This document shows positions 1-7,828 of a DNA stretch of 64,000 nucleotides, in pieces. The position numbers and the translations under genes are program-made. The notes beneath the pieces are model-generated. The model saw only the letters and a program-made list of their open reading frames with translations, had not been told where the DNA came from and ran no database searches. The stretch is from Candidatus Galacturonatibacter soehngenii (GTDB lineage Bacteria > Bacillota > Clostridia > Lachnospirales > Lachnospiraceae), in assembly GCF_008830185.1 (NCBI RefSeq), contig NZ_WAGX01000005.1:372001-436000 (forward strand), read 5' to 3'. Every line of letters begins with the position of its first letter. Position 1 is the stretch's first letter.

Positions 1-944
1 CCTTTGTCATAAGGAATACCTTCCGCTCTTGGTGCTTGAGAATTTTTAGAGGTAAACACAAGCACAACTAAAGTTGTTACATATGGTACCATTTTGTAAA
101 TATAACTTGGTACTCCAAGAGAAGCCAAAACTGGAATTCCTGAATAAGATGCTGCAATTGTCTTCATTAATCCAAAGAAAAAGGAAGCAAATAAGATTCG
201 TACTGGATGCCATTGTCCAAAAATAAGTACTGCTAAAGCAAGGAATCCATATCCAGCAACCGTTGCATTAAAATTCGTAGATGTTGGAATAACAAACACC
301 AAGCCACCAATCCCTGCAAAAGCACCAGAGATTAATACACCTGCATATTGCATTTTATATACATTAATTCCTACAGAATCCGCCGCCTGTGGATGTTCTC
401 CACATGCACGAAGTCTCAAGCCAAACTTGGTTTTATATAATACAATCGTTGATAGAATCAAAATCAAAATCCCAATGTACGTAGTAATATAAGTGTTCTT
501 AAAAAATAGATCCCCAATAATTGGAATATTTCCAAGCACTGGTACGGATTCAATACGAAATGTGTTAGTAAATTGAATTTGTTGTACACCTTGAAGTATT
601 CTTGCAACAAATATTGCAAATGCAGGTGCAAACAAATTGAGCGCAGTACCACTAATGGTCTGATCCGCTTTCATATTGATGGAAGCAAACGCATGAAAGA
701 GTGAAAATAGCATACCTGCAATTGCTGCTATGACTACTGCTAAGATTAATTGTGTTTGTCCGCTTAACACTCCTTGTGTACGGTTGATGAATAAAATACT
801 AACAAATGCTCCCATGATCATAATACCTTCAAGCGCGATATTGATAATACCAGAACGCTCAGAAAACATTCCACCAAGAGCTACTATTAGTAGGGGAATT
901 GTAAAAAACATGGTTTGCTGAAATACGGAAAATACTATATTCAT
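1..944 (-). CDS. Nucleoside ABC transporter permease 2 (partial, runs off the left edge)
   Basis: Membrane permease of a BMP-type nucleoside importer (NupQ/YufQ-like, branched-chain permease superfamily). Reading the minus strand from an ATG at 944 gives an uninterrupted hydrophobic protein beginning MNIVFSVFQQTMFFTIPLL, with the family phrase SERSGIINIALEGIM near residue 29 and a later LRACGEHPQAADSVGINV segment typical of these permeases. The C-terminus lies outside the window. Its start overlaps the stop of the upstream permease gene by four bases (ATGA), indicating translational coupling as the last visible gene of the operon. It pairs with the 941-2026 permease to form the heterodimeric channel. 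Confidence is high for family; the substrate (nucleosides) comes from family knowledge. Confidence 0.85.
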   Translation of the reverse strand, partial: MNIVFSVFQQTMFFTIPLLIVALGGMFSERSGIINIALEGIMIMGAFVSILFINRTQGVLSGQTQLILAVVIAAIAGMLFSLFHAFASINMKADQTISGTALNLFAPAFAIFVARILQGVQQIQFTNTFRIESVPVLGNIPIIGDLFFKNTYITTYIGILILILSTIVLYKTKFGLRLRACGEHPQAADSVGINVYKMQYAGVLISGAFAGIGGLVFVIPTSTNFNATVAGYGFLALAVLIFGQWHPVRILFASFFFGLMKTIAASYSGIPVLASLGVPSYIYKMVPYVTTLVVLVFTSKNSQAPRAEGIPYDK

Positions 945-2026
945 GCTTTTTTACCTCCATTTCTTTTCTTATCTAAACGTTCCATAAAAGTTTTAATAAT
1001 GAGTGCAAATGCACTAAAATAAATAATAACTGCTACAATAATATCTATAATTTCTGTTGAAAACTCAAATAACTGCAAATAAAATCCACCTGCTGTAATG
1101 TAAGCAATGAATAAGCCAGCTAAAAGAATACCAATTGGATTGGATAAACCAAGAAGTGCTACCGAAATACCTGTAAATCCTTCTGAAGCCAATACATCTA
1201 CTACTTCGATATGTTTTCCAGAACCTGCAAGATATAAAAGCCCTCCTGCAAGGCCTGCAAGTGCACCTGCAATCATCATAGATAAAATAACATTTCTTTT
1301 TTCGTTCATTCCCGCATATTTACTAGCATCTCTATTAAAACCTGCTGCCTTTAATTCAAAACCAAAGGTGGTTCGATTTAATAAAATGTGAATGGCGATT
1401 ACTGCGATTACTGCAATAAAGAATCCACCATTGATACTAGAATCAGGAAAAATAACATTTAATCCCATTTTTGGAATTTGTGCGGTTTTAGCAATTGGAA
1501 GTGATTGGTTACGCAGTGAATCAAATAACACCTTGCTTCCCTTTACACTGAAATTAACAAAATACATACCAATATAATTCATCATGATACATGCAATTAC
1601 TACATTAACATTAAAGTATGCATTGAATGCACCTGGGATTAAAGCCCATAATGCGCCCGCTATCATACTTGCAATTACTGCAACAATCCATTGTGCATTT
1701 CCTAAGAAACCACCCCTTATTCCTACAATAATTGCTGCAAAAGCACCAACGATAAATTGACCAGGCGTTCCAATATTAAAAAGTCCTGTTTTAAAAGCAA
1801 ATCCTACAGAAAGTCCTGTCAAGATAATTGGTGTCGCATAATAAAATACTTGTCCTACTCCCTTTAAACCATGTGTAAAAGAACCAGTTAATATCGTTAA
1901 AAAGCCTGGTAATGCTTGAGAAGGATTACTAATAATTAAAACGACAAAACCAAATAAAAGTCCTACAATAATAGCAAAAATGGACGACATTAAGCCTACA
2001 TAATTCTTTTTCTTTGCCTCATTCAT
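941..2026 (-). CDS. Nucleoside ABC transporter permease 1
   Basis: 361-residue integral membrane protein of the BMP/NupP (YufP) family. It has an N-terminal membrane segment (about residues 12-35), then about eight further hydrophobic helices, with the conserved phrases FKTGLFNIGTPGQF and LKAAGFNRDASKYAGMN, the latter being the cytoplasmic coupling-loop region. Length matches the family (about 350-370). It lies one base downstream of the ATPase gene and overlaps the next permease by four bases, so the ATPase and both permeases are one translational unit. The likely role is the first half of the transmembrane channel of a nucleoside importer. The exact substrate cannot be read from sequence. 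Confidence 0.88.
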   Translation of the reverse strand: MNEAKKKNYVGLMSSIFAIIVGLLFGFVVLIISNPSQALPGFLTILTGSFTHGLKGVGQVFYYATPIILTGLSVGFAFKTGLFNIGTPGQFIVGAFAAIIVGIRGGFLGNAQWIVAVIASMIAGALWALIPGAFNAYFNVNVVIACIMMNYIGMYFVNFSVKGSKVLFDSLRNQSLPIAKTAQIPKMGLNVIFPDSSINGGFFIAVIAVIAIHILLNRTTFGFELKAAGFNRDASKYAGMNEKRNVILSMMIAGALAGLAGGLLYLAGSGKHIEVVDVLASEGFTGISVALLGLSNPIGILLAGLFIAYITAGGFYLQLFEFSTEIIDIIVAVIIYFSAFALIIKTFMERLDKKRNGGKKA

Positions 2027-2027
2027 G

Positions 2028-3560
2028 CTACTTCACCTCCTCTTTCTTAGATCCTGCCATGTAAAGTCCAAGTTCTTGAATCGTAACTGTCTTTGGATCT
2101 AAATCTGCTACAAGTTCTCCTTCGTAAATTACTAAAATGCGGTCACTTAAATTCATAACTTCATCTAGCTCAAGAGATATGAGTAAAACTGCTTTCCCAT
2201 TGTCTCTTTGCTCTATGATTTGTTTATGTATGAATTCAATTGCTCCAACATCCAAACCACGAGTCGGCTGTACCGCTATGAGTATATCCGGATTCTTATC
2301 TATTTCTCTTGCTATAATGGCTTTTTGCTGATTCCCTCCAGACATACTTCTGGCACTGGTAATACTCCCTTGCCCACTTCGAATATCATATTTCTCAATT
2401 AATTTTTTTGCATATTCTTCAATTTTTTTAAATTTTAAAAATCCATTCTTTTGAAATTCAGGAGTAAAATACTCTTGTAATACCAGATTTTCTCCTAATG
2501 TATAATCAAGAACCAAGCCATGCTTATGTCTATCTTCTGGGATATGTGACATACCATGTGTATTTTTATAGCGGATACTCTTTTTCGATATATCTTCTCC
2601 ATTTAAAAGCACTTTACCAGAATCCATTCCTGATAATCCAGTGATTGCCTGAACTAGTTCGCTTTGACCATTTCCGTCAATTCCAGCAATACAAACTACT
2701 TCACCTCTTCGTACTTTAAATGTAGTGTTGTTTACCACACTTTTTGTATGTCCTTCTTTTTTTGCATTCACAGTAAGTCCAATTACATCTAATACCACTT
2801 CACCAGGCTTACTGTCCTTTTTCTCAATCTTTAAATTAACTTTGCGTCCCACCATCATTTCAGACATGGCCTGTTTGTCCGTATCTTTCACTTCCACAGT
2901 TCCAATATATTTTCCACGGCGAAGTACAGAGCATCGGTCTGCAACTGCCTTAATTTCATTCAATTTGTGAGTTATAAAGATGATTGATTTTCCTTCCTTT
3001 GTCAGGTTCTTCATGATGTTCATCAATTCATCAATTTCTTGAGGTGTAAGAACCGCTGTCGGCTCATCAAAGATAAGTATTTCATTCTCTCGATACAGCA
3101 TTTTTAATATTTCAACACGTTGCTGCATACCAACTGTGATATCAGAAATAAGAGCATCAGGCTCTACAAATAGATTGTATTTTTCACTTAAGGCCACAAC
3201 TTTTTTTCTTGCCTCTTTCATTTCCATCAAGCCATATTTTACGCTTTCCATTCCTAATACAATATTTTGTAATACTGTAAAATTATGCACTAATTTAAAA
3301 TGCTGATGTACCATTCCGATGCCTAAAGCATTTGCATCCAAAGGACTGTTAATCTTTACTTCCTTGCCTTTTACTTTAATCATCCCTTTTTCTGGTTGAT
3401 AAAGTCCAAACAATACACTCATAAGTGTGGATTTACCTGCTCCATTTTCTCCAAGCAATGCATGTATCTCACCTTTTTTAATTTGAAGTGTAATGTCGTC
3501 ATTGGCTATAATTCCTGGAAATTCTTTTGTTATACCAAGCATTTCAATAATGTATTCCAT
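2028..3560 (-). CDS. Nucleoside ABC transporter ATP-binding protein (double NBD)
   Basis: 510-residue tandem ATPase like NupO/YufO. The first domain carries Walker A GENGAGKST near residue 37, an ITVGMQQRVEILK signature and Walker B ILIFDEPTAVLTPQE. The second has a degenerate Walker A (GIDGNGQSE), the signature SGGNQQKAIIAREI and ILIAVQPTRGLD. A weakened second site (VQPTRG instead of DEPT) is normal for this family and for rbsA-type ATPases. It energises the two downstream permeases and receives substrate from the lipoprotein encoded upstream at 3684-4871. A hairpin terminator/attenuator separates it from that lipoprotein gene, which would give less ATPase than binding protein. Confidence 0.92.
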   Translation of the reverse strand: MEYIIEMLGITKEFPGIIANDDITLQIKKGEIHALLGENGAGKSTLMSVLFGLYQPEKGMIKVKGKEVKINSPLDANALGIGMVHQHFKLVHNFTVLQNIVLGMESVKYGLMEMKEARKKVVALSEKYNLFVEPDALISDITVGMQQRVEILKMLYRENEILIFDEPTAVLTPQEIDELMNIMKNLTKEGKSIIFITHKLNEIKAVADRCSVLRRGKYIGTVEVKDTDKQAMSEMMVGRKVNLKIEKKDSKPGEVVLDVIGLTVNAKKEGHTKSVVNNTTFKVRRGEVVCIAGIDGNGQSELVQAITGLSGMDSGKVLLNGEDISKKSIRYKNTHGMSHIPEDRHKHGLVLDYTLGENLVLQEYFTPEFQKNGFLKFKKIEEYAKKLIEKYDIRSGQGSITSARSMSGGNQQKAIIAREIDKNPDILIAVQPTRGLDVGAIEFIHKQIIEQRDNGKAVLLISLELDEVMNLSDRILVIYEGELVADLDPKTVTIQELGLYMAGSKKEEVK

Positions 3561-3583
3561 ATGTTCACCTCAACGTTTATTTT

Positions 3584-3610
3584 AAAAAAGAGGATGCTAA
3601 ATAGCATCCC
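3584..3610 (-). terminator. Attenuator hairpin between lipoprotein and ATPase genes
   Basis: On the minus strand an 8-bp stem (GGGATGCT / AGCATCCT, loop ATTT) is followed by a run of T residues (plus-strand A-run 3584-3589). It sits between the binding-protein gene and the ATPase gene of the same operon, so it probably acts as a leaky terminator that sets a high binding-protein to transporter ratio. Confidence 0.65.
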
Positions 3611-3683
3611 CTTTTATAGTTAACAAAAAATGCTTATTCAAACATTTTTATACTCTATTATCTATTCGCTATTACGATAGGAA

Positions 3684-4871
3684 TTATTGTACAACGTTTA
3701 CTTTTGCAACTTTTAGACCAAATGCTCCAACTGCTGCGTTTGTATCACTTTCTTTTGTATCATTGTTGATTTTGATTTCTCCACCTGCAAGTTTCGCAAA
3801 AACAGAATCATAATCATCTGATGAAAAAGTCTTGAATTTAGATGTTTCCATTGGAAGACCTACACCATCGTTAGCTGCAGTAAATGTAGTGGTTTTTCCA
3901 CCTTGAAATGCGTTGTCATATACGGCTTTAATTCCATCATATACAGATACGGATAACTTCTTCATAGCTGAAGTAATTACGGTATCTGATTCAGGAGATT
4001 GATCAACGTCTACACCAATAACTGCTTTACCATTTGCTTCTGCTGCTGCCATAACTGAGTTACCAACTCCACCACCACAGCCAAAGATTACTTCTGTACC
4101 TGCACCATACCAAGAAGCTGCTAAAGTCTGTACTTCTGGAGTTGCATCGAATCCGCCTGTATAGTGGTAAGAAATTTCAACTGAATCAAGTCCTAATTCA
4201 CTTGCTGCATAATCAGCACCTTGAACAAACCCGTATCCAAAACGGATAACTGCTGGTACTGCCATACCGCCCATGAAACCAAGCTTTGTATAACCGTCTT
4301 TTACTGCTGCATATCCTGCTAAGAATCCAGCCTCATCTTCCTGAAATAAGATAGCCATAGTGTTATCAGCAGTCTTATATTCGGAATAATCCGCATTATG
4401 TGGTTCTCCATCTAATAGGATGAACTTTACATCTGTATATTTATCTTGAGAAATAAATACTGCTTCTTCAAATAAATAGCCTGGGCAAACTACTACTTTA
4501 GCTCCACCTTCAATTGCTAAATCTATGGTTTCTACATAAGAATCTGTTGTTTTTTCTGCTGGCTGGTAATATTTATAAGACTTACCGCTTTCTTTTGCAT
4601 ATTGAACTACACCTTCCCAAGCACCTTGATTGAATGATTTGTCATCAATGGTTCCAATGTCAGTTACTAATGCAAGCTCATACCCATCTGCAGATGCCTC
4701 ACCTTCTGCTACTGCATCTTCCTTTGTATCGGTTGCTGCGTCTGTTGATTCTGTTGTCTCTGTTTTAGAACTATCATTGGTAGGTTCTGTAGTTTTACTT
4801 GAACTTCCACATGCAGTTAATGAAGCTATCATACAGCCTGCTAAAACGAATGATAAAAGTTTCTTTTTCAT
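3684..4871 (-). CDS. BMP-family nucleoside-binding lipoprotein
   Basis: 395-residue extracellular substrate-binding lipoprotein of the BmpA/NupN (basic membrane protein, PnrA) family. A signal peptide, MKKKLLSFVLAGCMIASLTACGSSS, ends in a lipobox (LTAC, Cys at about 21). A Ser/Thr/Glu-rich linker runs to about residue 65, then comes the BMP fold with LVTDIGTIDDKSFNQGAWEG, the family N-terminal hallmark, and IFGCGGGVGNSV. I start at the ATG at 4871, which has a GGAGG 11 bases upstream. A TTG seven codons earlier would lie inside that ribosome site. It is the first gene of the importer operon, has its own extended -10 promoter and is followed by a hairpin. By family, it binds purine or other nucleosides at the cell surface. 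Confidence 0.92.
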   Translation of the reverse strand: MKKKLLSFVLAGCMIASLTACGSSSKTTEPTNDSSKTETTESTDAATDTKEDAVAEGEASADGYELALVTDIGTIDDKSFNQGAWEGVVQYAKESGKSYKYYQPAEKTTDSYVETIDLAIEGGAKVVVCPGYLFEEAVFISQDKYTDVKFILLDGEPHNADYSEYKTADNTMAILFQEDEAGFLAGYAAVKDGYTKLGFMGGMAVPAVIRFGYGFVQGADYAASELGLDSVEISYHYTGGFDATPEVQTLAASWYGAGTEVIFGCGGGVGNSVMAAAEANGKAVIGVDVDQSPESDTVITSAMKKLSVSVYDGIKAVYDNAFQGGKTTTFTAANDGVGLPMETSKFKTFSSDDYDSVFAKLAGGEIKINNDTKESDTNAAVGAFGLKVAKVNVVQ

Positions 4872-4934
4872 AATAATATTTTCCTCCTTCAAGATGTGGG
4901 GTCGTTATACGACATTTTATAAATTAACTTAAGA

Positions 4935-5094
4935 CCAAACGCTTGGACTTAAATATAACTTATCATATTATAGCAAAGCTTGGCATAAAATTGGCTACTT
5001 TTAAGTTACCTTATATCTTAAAAATAGCCTCGTTGCTACGCAAATCGTTACGTCCAAAATCAAATTTATAATATAATTTATTTAATTTGATTTT
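4935..5094. promoter_or_regulatory. Candidate operators in the importer/DeoR divergent region
   Basis: The 368-base gap between the two divergent genes has no ORF worth calling. It holds two inverted repeats. A near-palindrome CCAAACGCTTGG (4935-4946) lies just downstream of the likely importer start site. A perfect 11-bp inverted repeat, AAAATCAAATT / AATTTGATTTT, lies at 5056-5066 and 5084-5094, with centres about 28 bp apart. Either could be bound by the divergently encoded DeoR-type regulator. This is inference from position; AT-rich repeats can arise by chance. Confidence 0.35.
4967..4996 (-). promoter_or_regulatory. Probable sigma-A promoter (extended -10) of the nucleoside importer
   Basis: On the minus strand TATAAT (4972-4967) is preceded by TGC, making an extended -10 TGnTATAAT. 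The best upstream match (TAGCCA, 19 bp away) is weak, as is usual for extended -10 promoters. Transcription would start near 4960, leaving a leader of about 90 bases before the lipoprotein start. Confidence 0.55.
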
Positions 5095-5155
5095 ATCATT
5101 CTCTCCACATATAGTCAATACTTTTGTTAAAGTATGTTACTTTTCCAACATTTTA

Positions 5156-5184
5156 TTGCATATTATTCATAGAAATGTTAGAAT
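5156..5184 (+). promoter_or_regulatory. Sigma-A promoter of the DeoR-type regulator
   Basis: TTGCAT (5156-5161), a 17-bp spacer and TAGAAT (5179-5184) form a good vegetative promoter pointing to the gene starting at 5240, with a leader of about 50 bases. Confidence 0.6.
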
Positions 5185-5239
5185 ATTCACATTATAAGGA
5201 ATATGAACTGTCATATCCAGAAAGGATCGCTGTATTGTC

Positions 5240-6025
5240 ATGAGCAAAAAATATGAACGCATGAATCATTTAATAAAAATAATAAAAGATTCACAGGGAG
5301 CTTCTGCAAAAGAACTTGCTGCAAAATTTAACGTTTCTGAAATGACAATACGAAGAGATCTAAATCAGCTAATAAAACAAGGCATCATTAGAAATCAATA
5401 TGGTGCTTTCTTCTATAATTTTGAGACTACCAAACCTTTGGATCATGCAGACGATCATTACGCTTTAGGAAGTGCTGTTACTTCTTTTATGGAAGAAAAA
5501 AGACGCATTGGAAGCTTTGCAGCAACCTTGATTGAGGAAAATGACATTTTAATTATTGATACTGGTTCCACAACAGAGTATCTTGCAAAGGCTTTACCTT
5601 CCACACTTAGTGCAACCATCCTTTGCTATAACCGCAACATCTTAAATCAACTTGTAGATAAGACAAATATATCCATTATCTTTGCAGGTGGATACTATCA
5701 TGCTAATACAGAAATGTTTGAAAGTATGGAAGGACTTTCGCTTATTCAACATACACGAGCGAGTAAGGTTTTTATTTCTGCTGCTGGCGTTCATGAAACT
5801 TTAGGAGTGACCTGTGCAAATAATTACGAAATCGCGACCAAACAAGCTATTTTTAAATCTGGTATTGAAAAAATTCTTTTAATCGATTCCAGTAAATTTT
5901 CTATTATAAAATCCTCCTATTTTGCAAACATTGAAGATTTTGATACCATTATCACTGATTGCGGCATATCTGATACATGGATTGACCTCATACATTCCTT
6001 GCAAATCAAACTACACATTGTTTAA
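5240..6025 (+). CDS. DeoR/GlpR-family transcriptional regulator
   Basis: 261-residue repressor-type protein. An N-terminal winged helix (residues 1-57; SAKELAAKFNVSEMTIRRDLNQL) is typical of DeoR regulators. It is followed by a sugar-phosphate-sensing domain with the family phrases IIDTGSTTEYLAKAL and DSSKFSIIKSSYF. It is transcribed away from the nucleoside importer, so it likely controls that importer in response to a phosphorylated (deoxy)ribose or related metabolite; this link is inference from position only. A GGA-containing ribosome site lies upstream of the ATG, and a clear hairpin terminator follows the gene, so it is monocistronic. Confidence 0.88.
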   Translation: MSKKYERMNHLIKIIKDSQGASAKELAAKFNVSEMTIRRDLNQLIKQGIIRNQYGAFFYNFETTKPLDHADDHYALGSAVTSFMEEKRRIGSFAATLIEENDILIIDTGSTTEYLAKALPSTLSATILCYNRNILNQLVDKTNISIIFAGGYYHANTEMFESMEGLSLIQHTRASKVFISAAGVHETLGVTCANNYEIATKQAIFKSGIEKILLIDSSKFSIIKSSYFANIEDFDTIITDCGISDTWIDLIHSLQIKLHIV

Positions 6026-6033
6026 TTGAACGA

Positions 6034-6064
6034 ACACTTTGTGCTTGTAGGCACAAAGTGTTTC
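6034..6064 (+). terminator. Terminator after DeoR-type gene
   Basis: An 11-bp perfect stem, ACACTTTGTGC / GCACAAAGTGT, with a 6-base loop followed by TTCTTT, nine bases after the regulator stop codon. Confidence 0.75.
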
Positions 6065-6090
6065 TTTCATATTGCTCGAAGAATTAATTC

Positions 6091-6130
6091 TCTTTTATCT
6101 AAACAAATTCTCTTTTATCCAAACAAATTC
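6091..6130. repeat. Two-copy 20-bp tandem repeat
   Basis: The unit TCTTTTATCTAAACAAATTC (6091-6110) is repeated immediately at 6111-6130 with a single T-to-C change. It lies in the intergenic region before the ABC-F gene. It may be a slippage product; no function is evident. Confidence 0.7.
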
Positions 6131-6219
6131 TGTTGAAAAACGTCTCCTGATATATTATAATCGTCAAAGCGGATCTTGAATTACTATCTATTAAAGTATG
6201 CACAGCCAAAGGAGATTTT

Positions 6220-7773
6220 ATGAGTATATTAAATGTTGAAAACTTAAGCCATGGTTTTGGTGACAGAGCCATTTTTAATAATGTATCTTTTCGCTTGTTA
6301 AAGGGTGAACACATTGGCTTAATTGGAGCAAATGGAGAAGGTAAGTCTACTTTCATGAATATTATTACTGGAAAGCTTATGCCTGACGACGGTAAAGTAG
6401 AGTGGTCAAAAAATGTGCGTGTGGGTTATCTCGATCAGCATACTGCATTAGAAAAAGGTATGACCATACGAGATGTATTAAAATCAGCCTACGCATTTTT
6501 GTTTGATATGGAGTCAAAAATGAATGCTATCTGTGACAAAATGGGAGAAGCTTCGGAAGAAGAACTTGCGAACATGATGGATGAACTTGGTATCATTCAA
6601 GATCTTTTAATGGCACACGACTTTTATGTTATAGATTCTAAAATCGAAGAAATCAGTCATGCCTTTGACATTGATGAACTAGGTCTTGACAGAGATGTAA
6701 TGGACTTAAGCGGTGGTCAAAGAACAAAAGTATTGCTTGCCAAACTCTTATTAGAAAAGCCAGATATTTTACTACTGGATGAGCCTACCAACTACCTTGA
6801 CGTAACACATATAGAATGGCTAAAACGTTATTTACAAGAGTATGAAAATGCTTTTATCTTAATCTCTCATGATATTCCATTCTTAAATAGTGTTGTAAAC
6901 CTAATTTATCACATGGATAACCAAGAATTAAACCGTTATGTGGGTGATTATGATAAATTCCAAGAAGTATATGCAATCAAAAAAGCCCAGCTAAATGCTG
7001 CTTACAATAGACAACAACAAGAAATTGCTGAATTAGAGGATTTCGTTGCAAGAAATAAAGCGCGTGTATCAACTAGAAATATGGCAATGTCTAGACAAAA
7101 GAAACTAGATAAAATGGAAAAAATTGAATTGGTTCGTGAGAAACCAAAGCCTGAATTTCATTTTCAGAATGCTAGAGCAGCAGGTAAATACATCTTTGAA
7201 ACAAAAGACCTTGTAATCGGCTATGATGAGGCACTCTCTAAACCGTTAAACCTTTCTATGAAACGTGGACAAAAAATTGTATTAACTGGAGCAAATGGAA
7301 TCGGAAAGACTACATTGTTAAAGAGCATATTAGGATTAATTAAGCCACTAAGCGGTGAGGCAGCACTTGGTGATTATTTATACATAGGCTATTTTGAACA
7401 GGAGATGGCTCCTGATAATACCTCCACATGCATTGAAGAAATATGGAAAGAGTTCCCTTCCTATACCCAGTATCAAGTGCGTTCTGCACTGGCTAAATGT
7501 GGATTGACCACCAAACATATTGAAAGTCAGGTACGTGTTTTAAGTGGTGGAGAACAAGCCAAAGTTCGATTATGTAAATTAATGAATCGAGAAACTAATA
7601 TTTTACTTTTAGACGAGCCTACTAATCACTTAGATGTGGATGCAAAAGCAGAGTTAAAACGAGCTCTAAAAGAATATAAGGGAAGCATTCTTTTAATTTG
7701 TCATGAGCCTGATTTTTATGAAGGGCTTTCCACTGATATATGGGACTGCTCAAAATGGAGCTTAAAGATATAA
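6220..7773 (+). CDS. ABC-F family ATPase (YkpA/YbiT-like)
   Basis: 517-residue soluble protein with two ABC domains and no membrane segments. Domain 1 has Walker A GANGEGKS (36-43), signature LSGGQRTKVLLAK and Walker B ILLLDEPTNYLD. A charged linker of roughly 70 residues (the P-site tRNA-interaction motif position) follows. Domain 2 has GANGIGKTT, VLSGGEQAKVRL and ILLLDEPTNHLD. ABC-F proteins act on ribosomes in translation control or antibiotic protection rather than in transport. The long insert in domain 1 (about residues 90-150) resembles the YbiT/YkpA group more than resistance types such as Vga or Lsa. Single gene, ending in a bidirectional terminator. Confidence 0.9.
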   Translation: MSILNVENLSHGFGDRAIFNNVSFRLLKGEHIGLIGANGEGKSTFMNIITGKLMPDDGKVEWSKNVRVGYLDQHTALEKGMTIRDVLKSAYAFLFDMESKMNAICDKMGEASEEELANMMDELGIIQDLLMAHDFYVIDSKIEEISHAFDIDELGLDRDVMDLSGGQRTKVLLAKLLLEKPDILLLDEPTNYLDVTHIEWLKRYLQEYENAFILISHDIPFLNSVVNLIYHMDNQELNRYVGDYDKFQEVYAIKKAQLNAAYNRQQQEIAELEDFVARNKARVSTRNMAMSRQKKLDKMEKIELVREKPKPEFHFQNARAAGKYIFETKDLVIGYDEALSKPLNLSMKRGQKIVLTGANGIGKTTLLKSILGLIKPLSGEAALGDYLYIGYFEQEMAPDNTSTCIEEIWKEFPSYTQYQVRSALAKCGLTTKHIESQVRVLSGGEQAKVRLCKLMNRETNILLLDEPTNHLDVDAKAELKRALKEYKGSILLICHEPDFYEGLSTDIWDCSKWSLKI

Positions 7774-7805
7774 AAAAATGAGGTGTTGCCACACCTCATT
7801 TTTTT
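7772..7805. terminator. Bidirectional terminator between ABC-F and chemoreceptor genes
   Basis: A perfect stem of AAAATGAGGTGT paired with ACACCTCATTTT around the loop TGCC, flanked by A- and T-runs on both sides. It serves both convergent genes. Confidence 0.85.
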
Positions 7806-7828
7806 AACTAAAATTATAACTTTGACTA

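Noticed and set aside
464-652. 62-residue minus-strand frame
   Set aside because: Lies out of frame within the partial permease gene (1-944).
4630-4932. 100-residue plus-strand frame
   Set aside because: Antisense to the Ser/Thr-rich linker and signal peptide of the lipoprotein gene; no ribosome site.
4872-5239. Purine or other riboswitch before the nucleoside importer
   Set aside because: None of the purine-aptamer conserved blocks is present in the leader; only promoter-like and palindromic sequences are seen.
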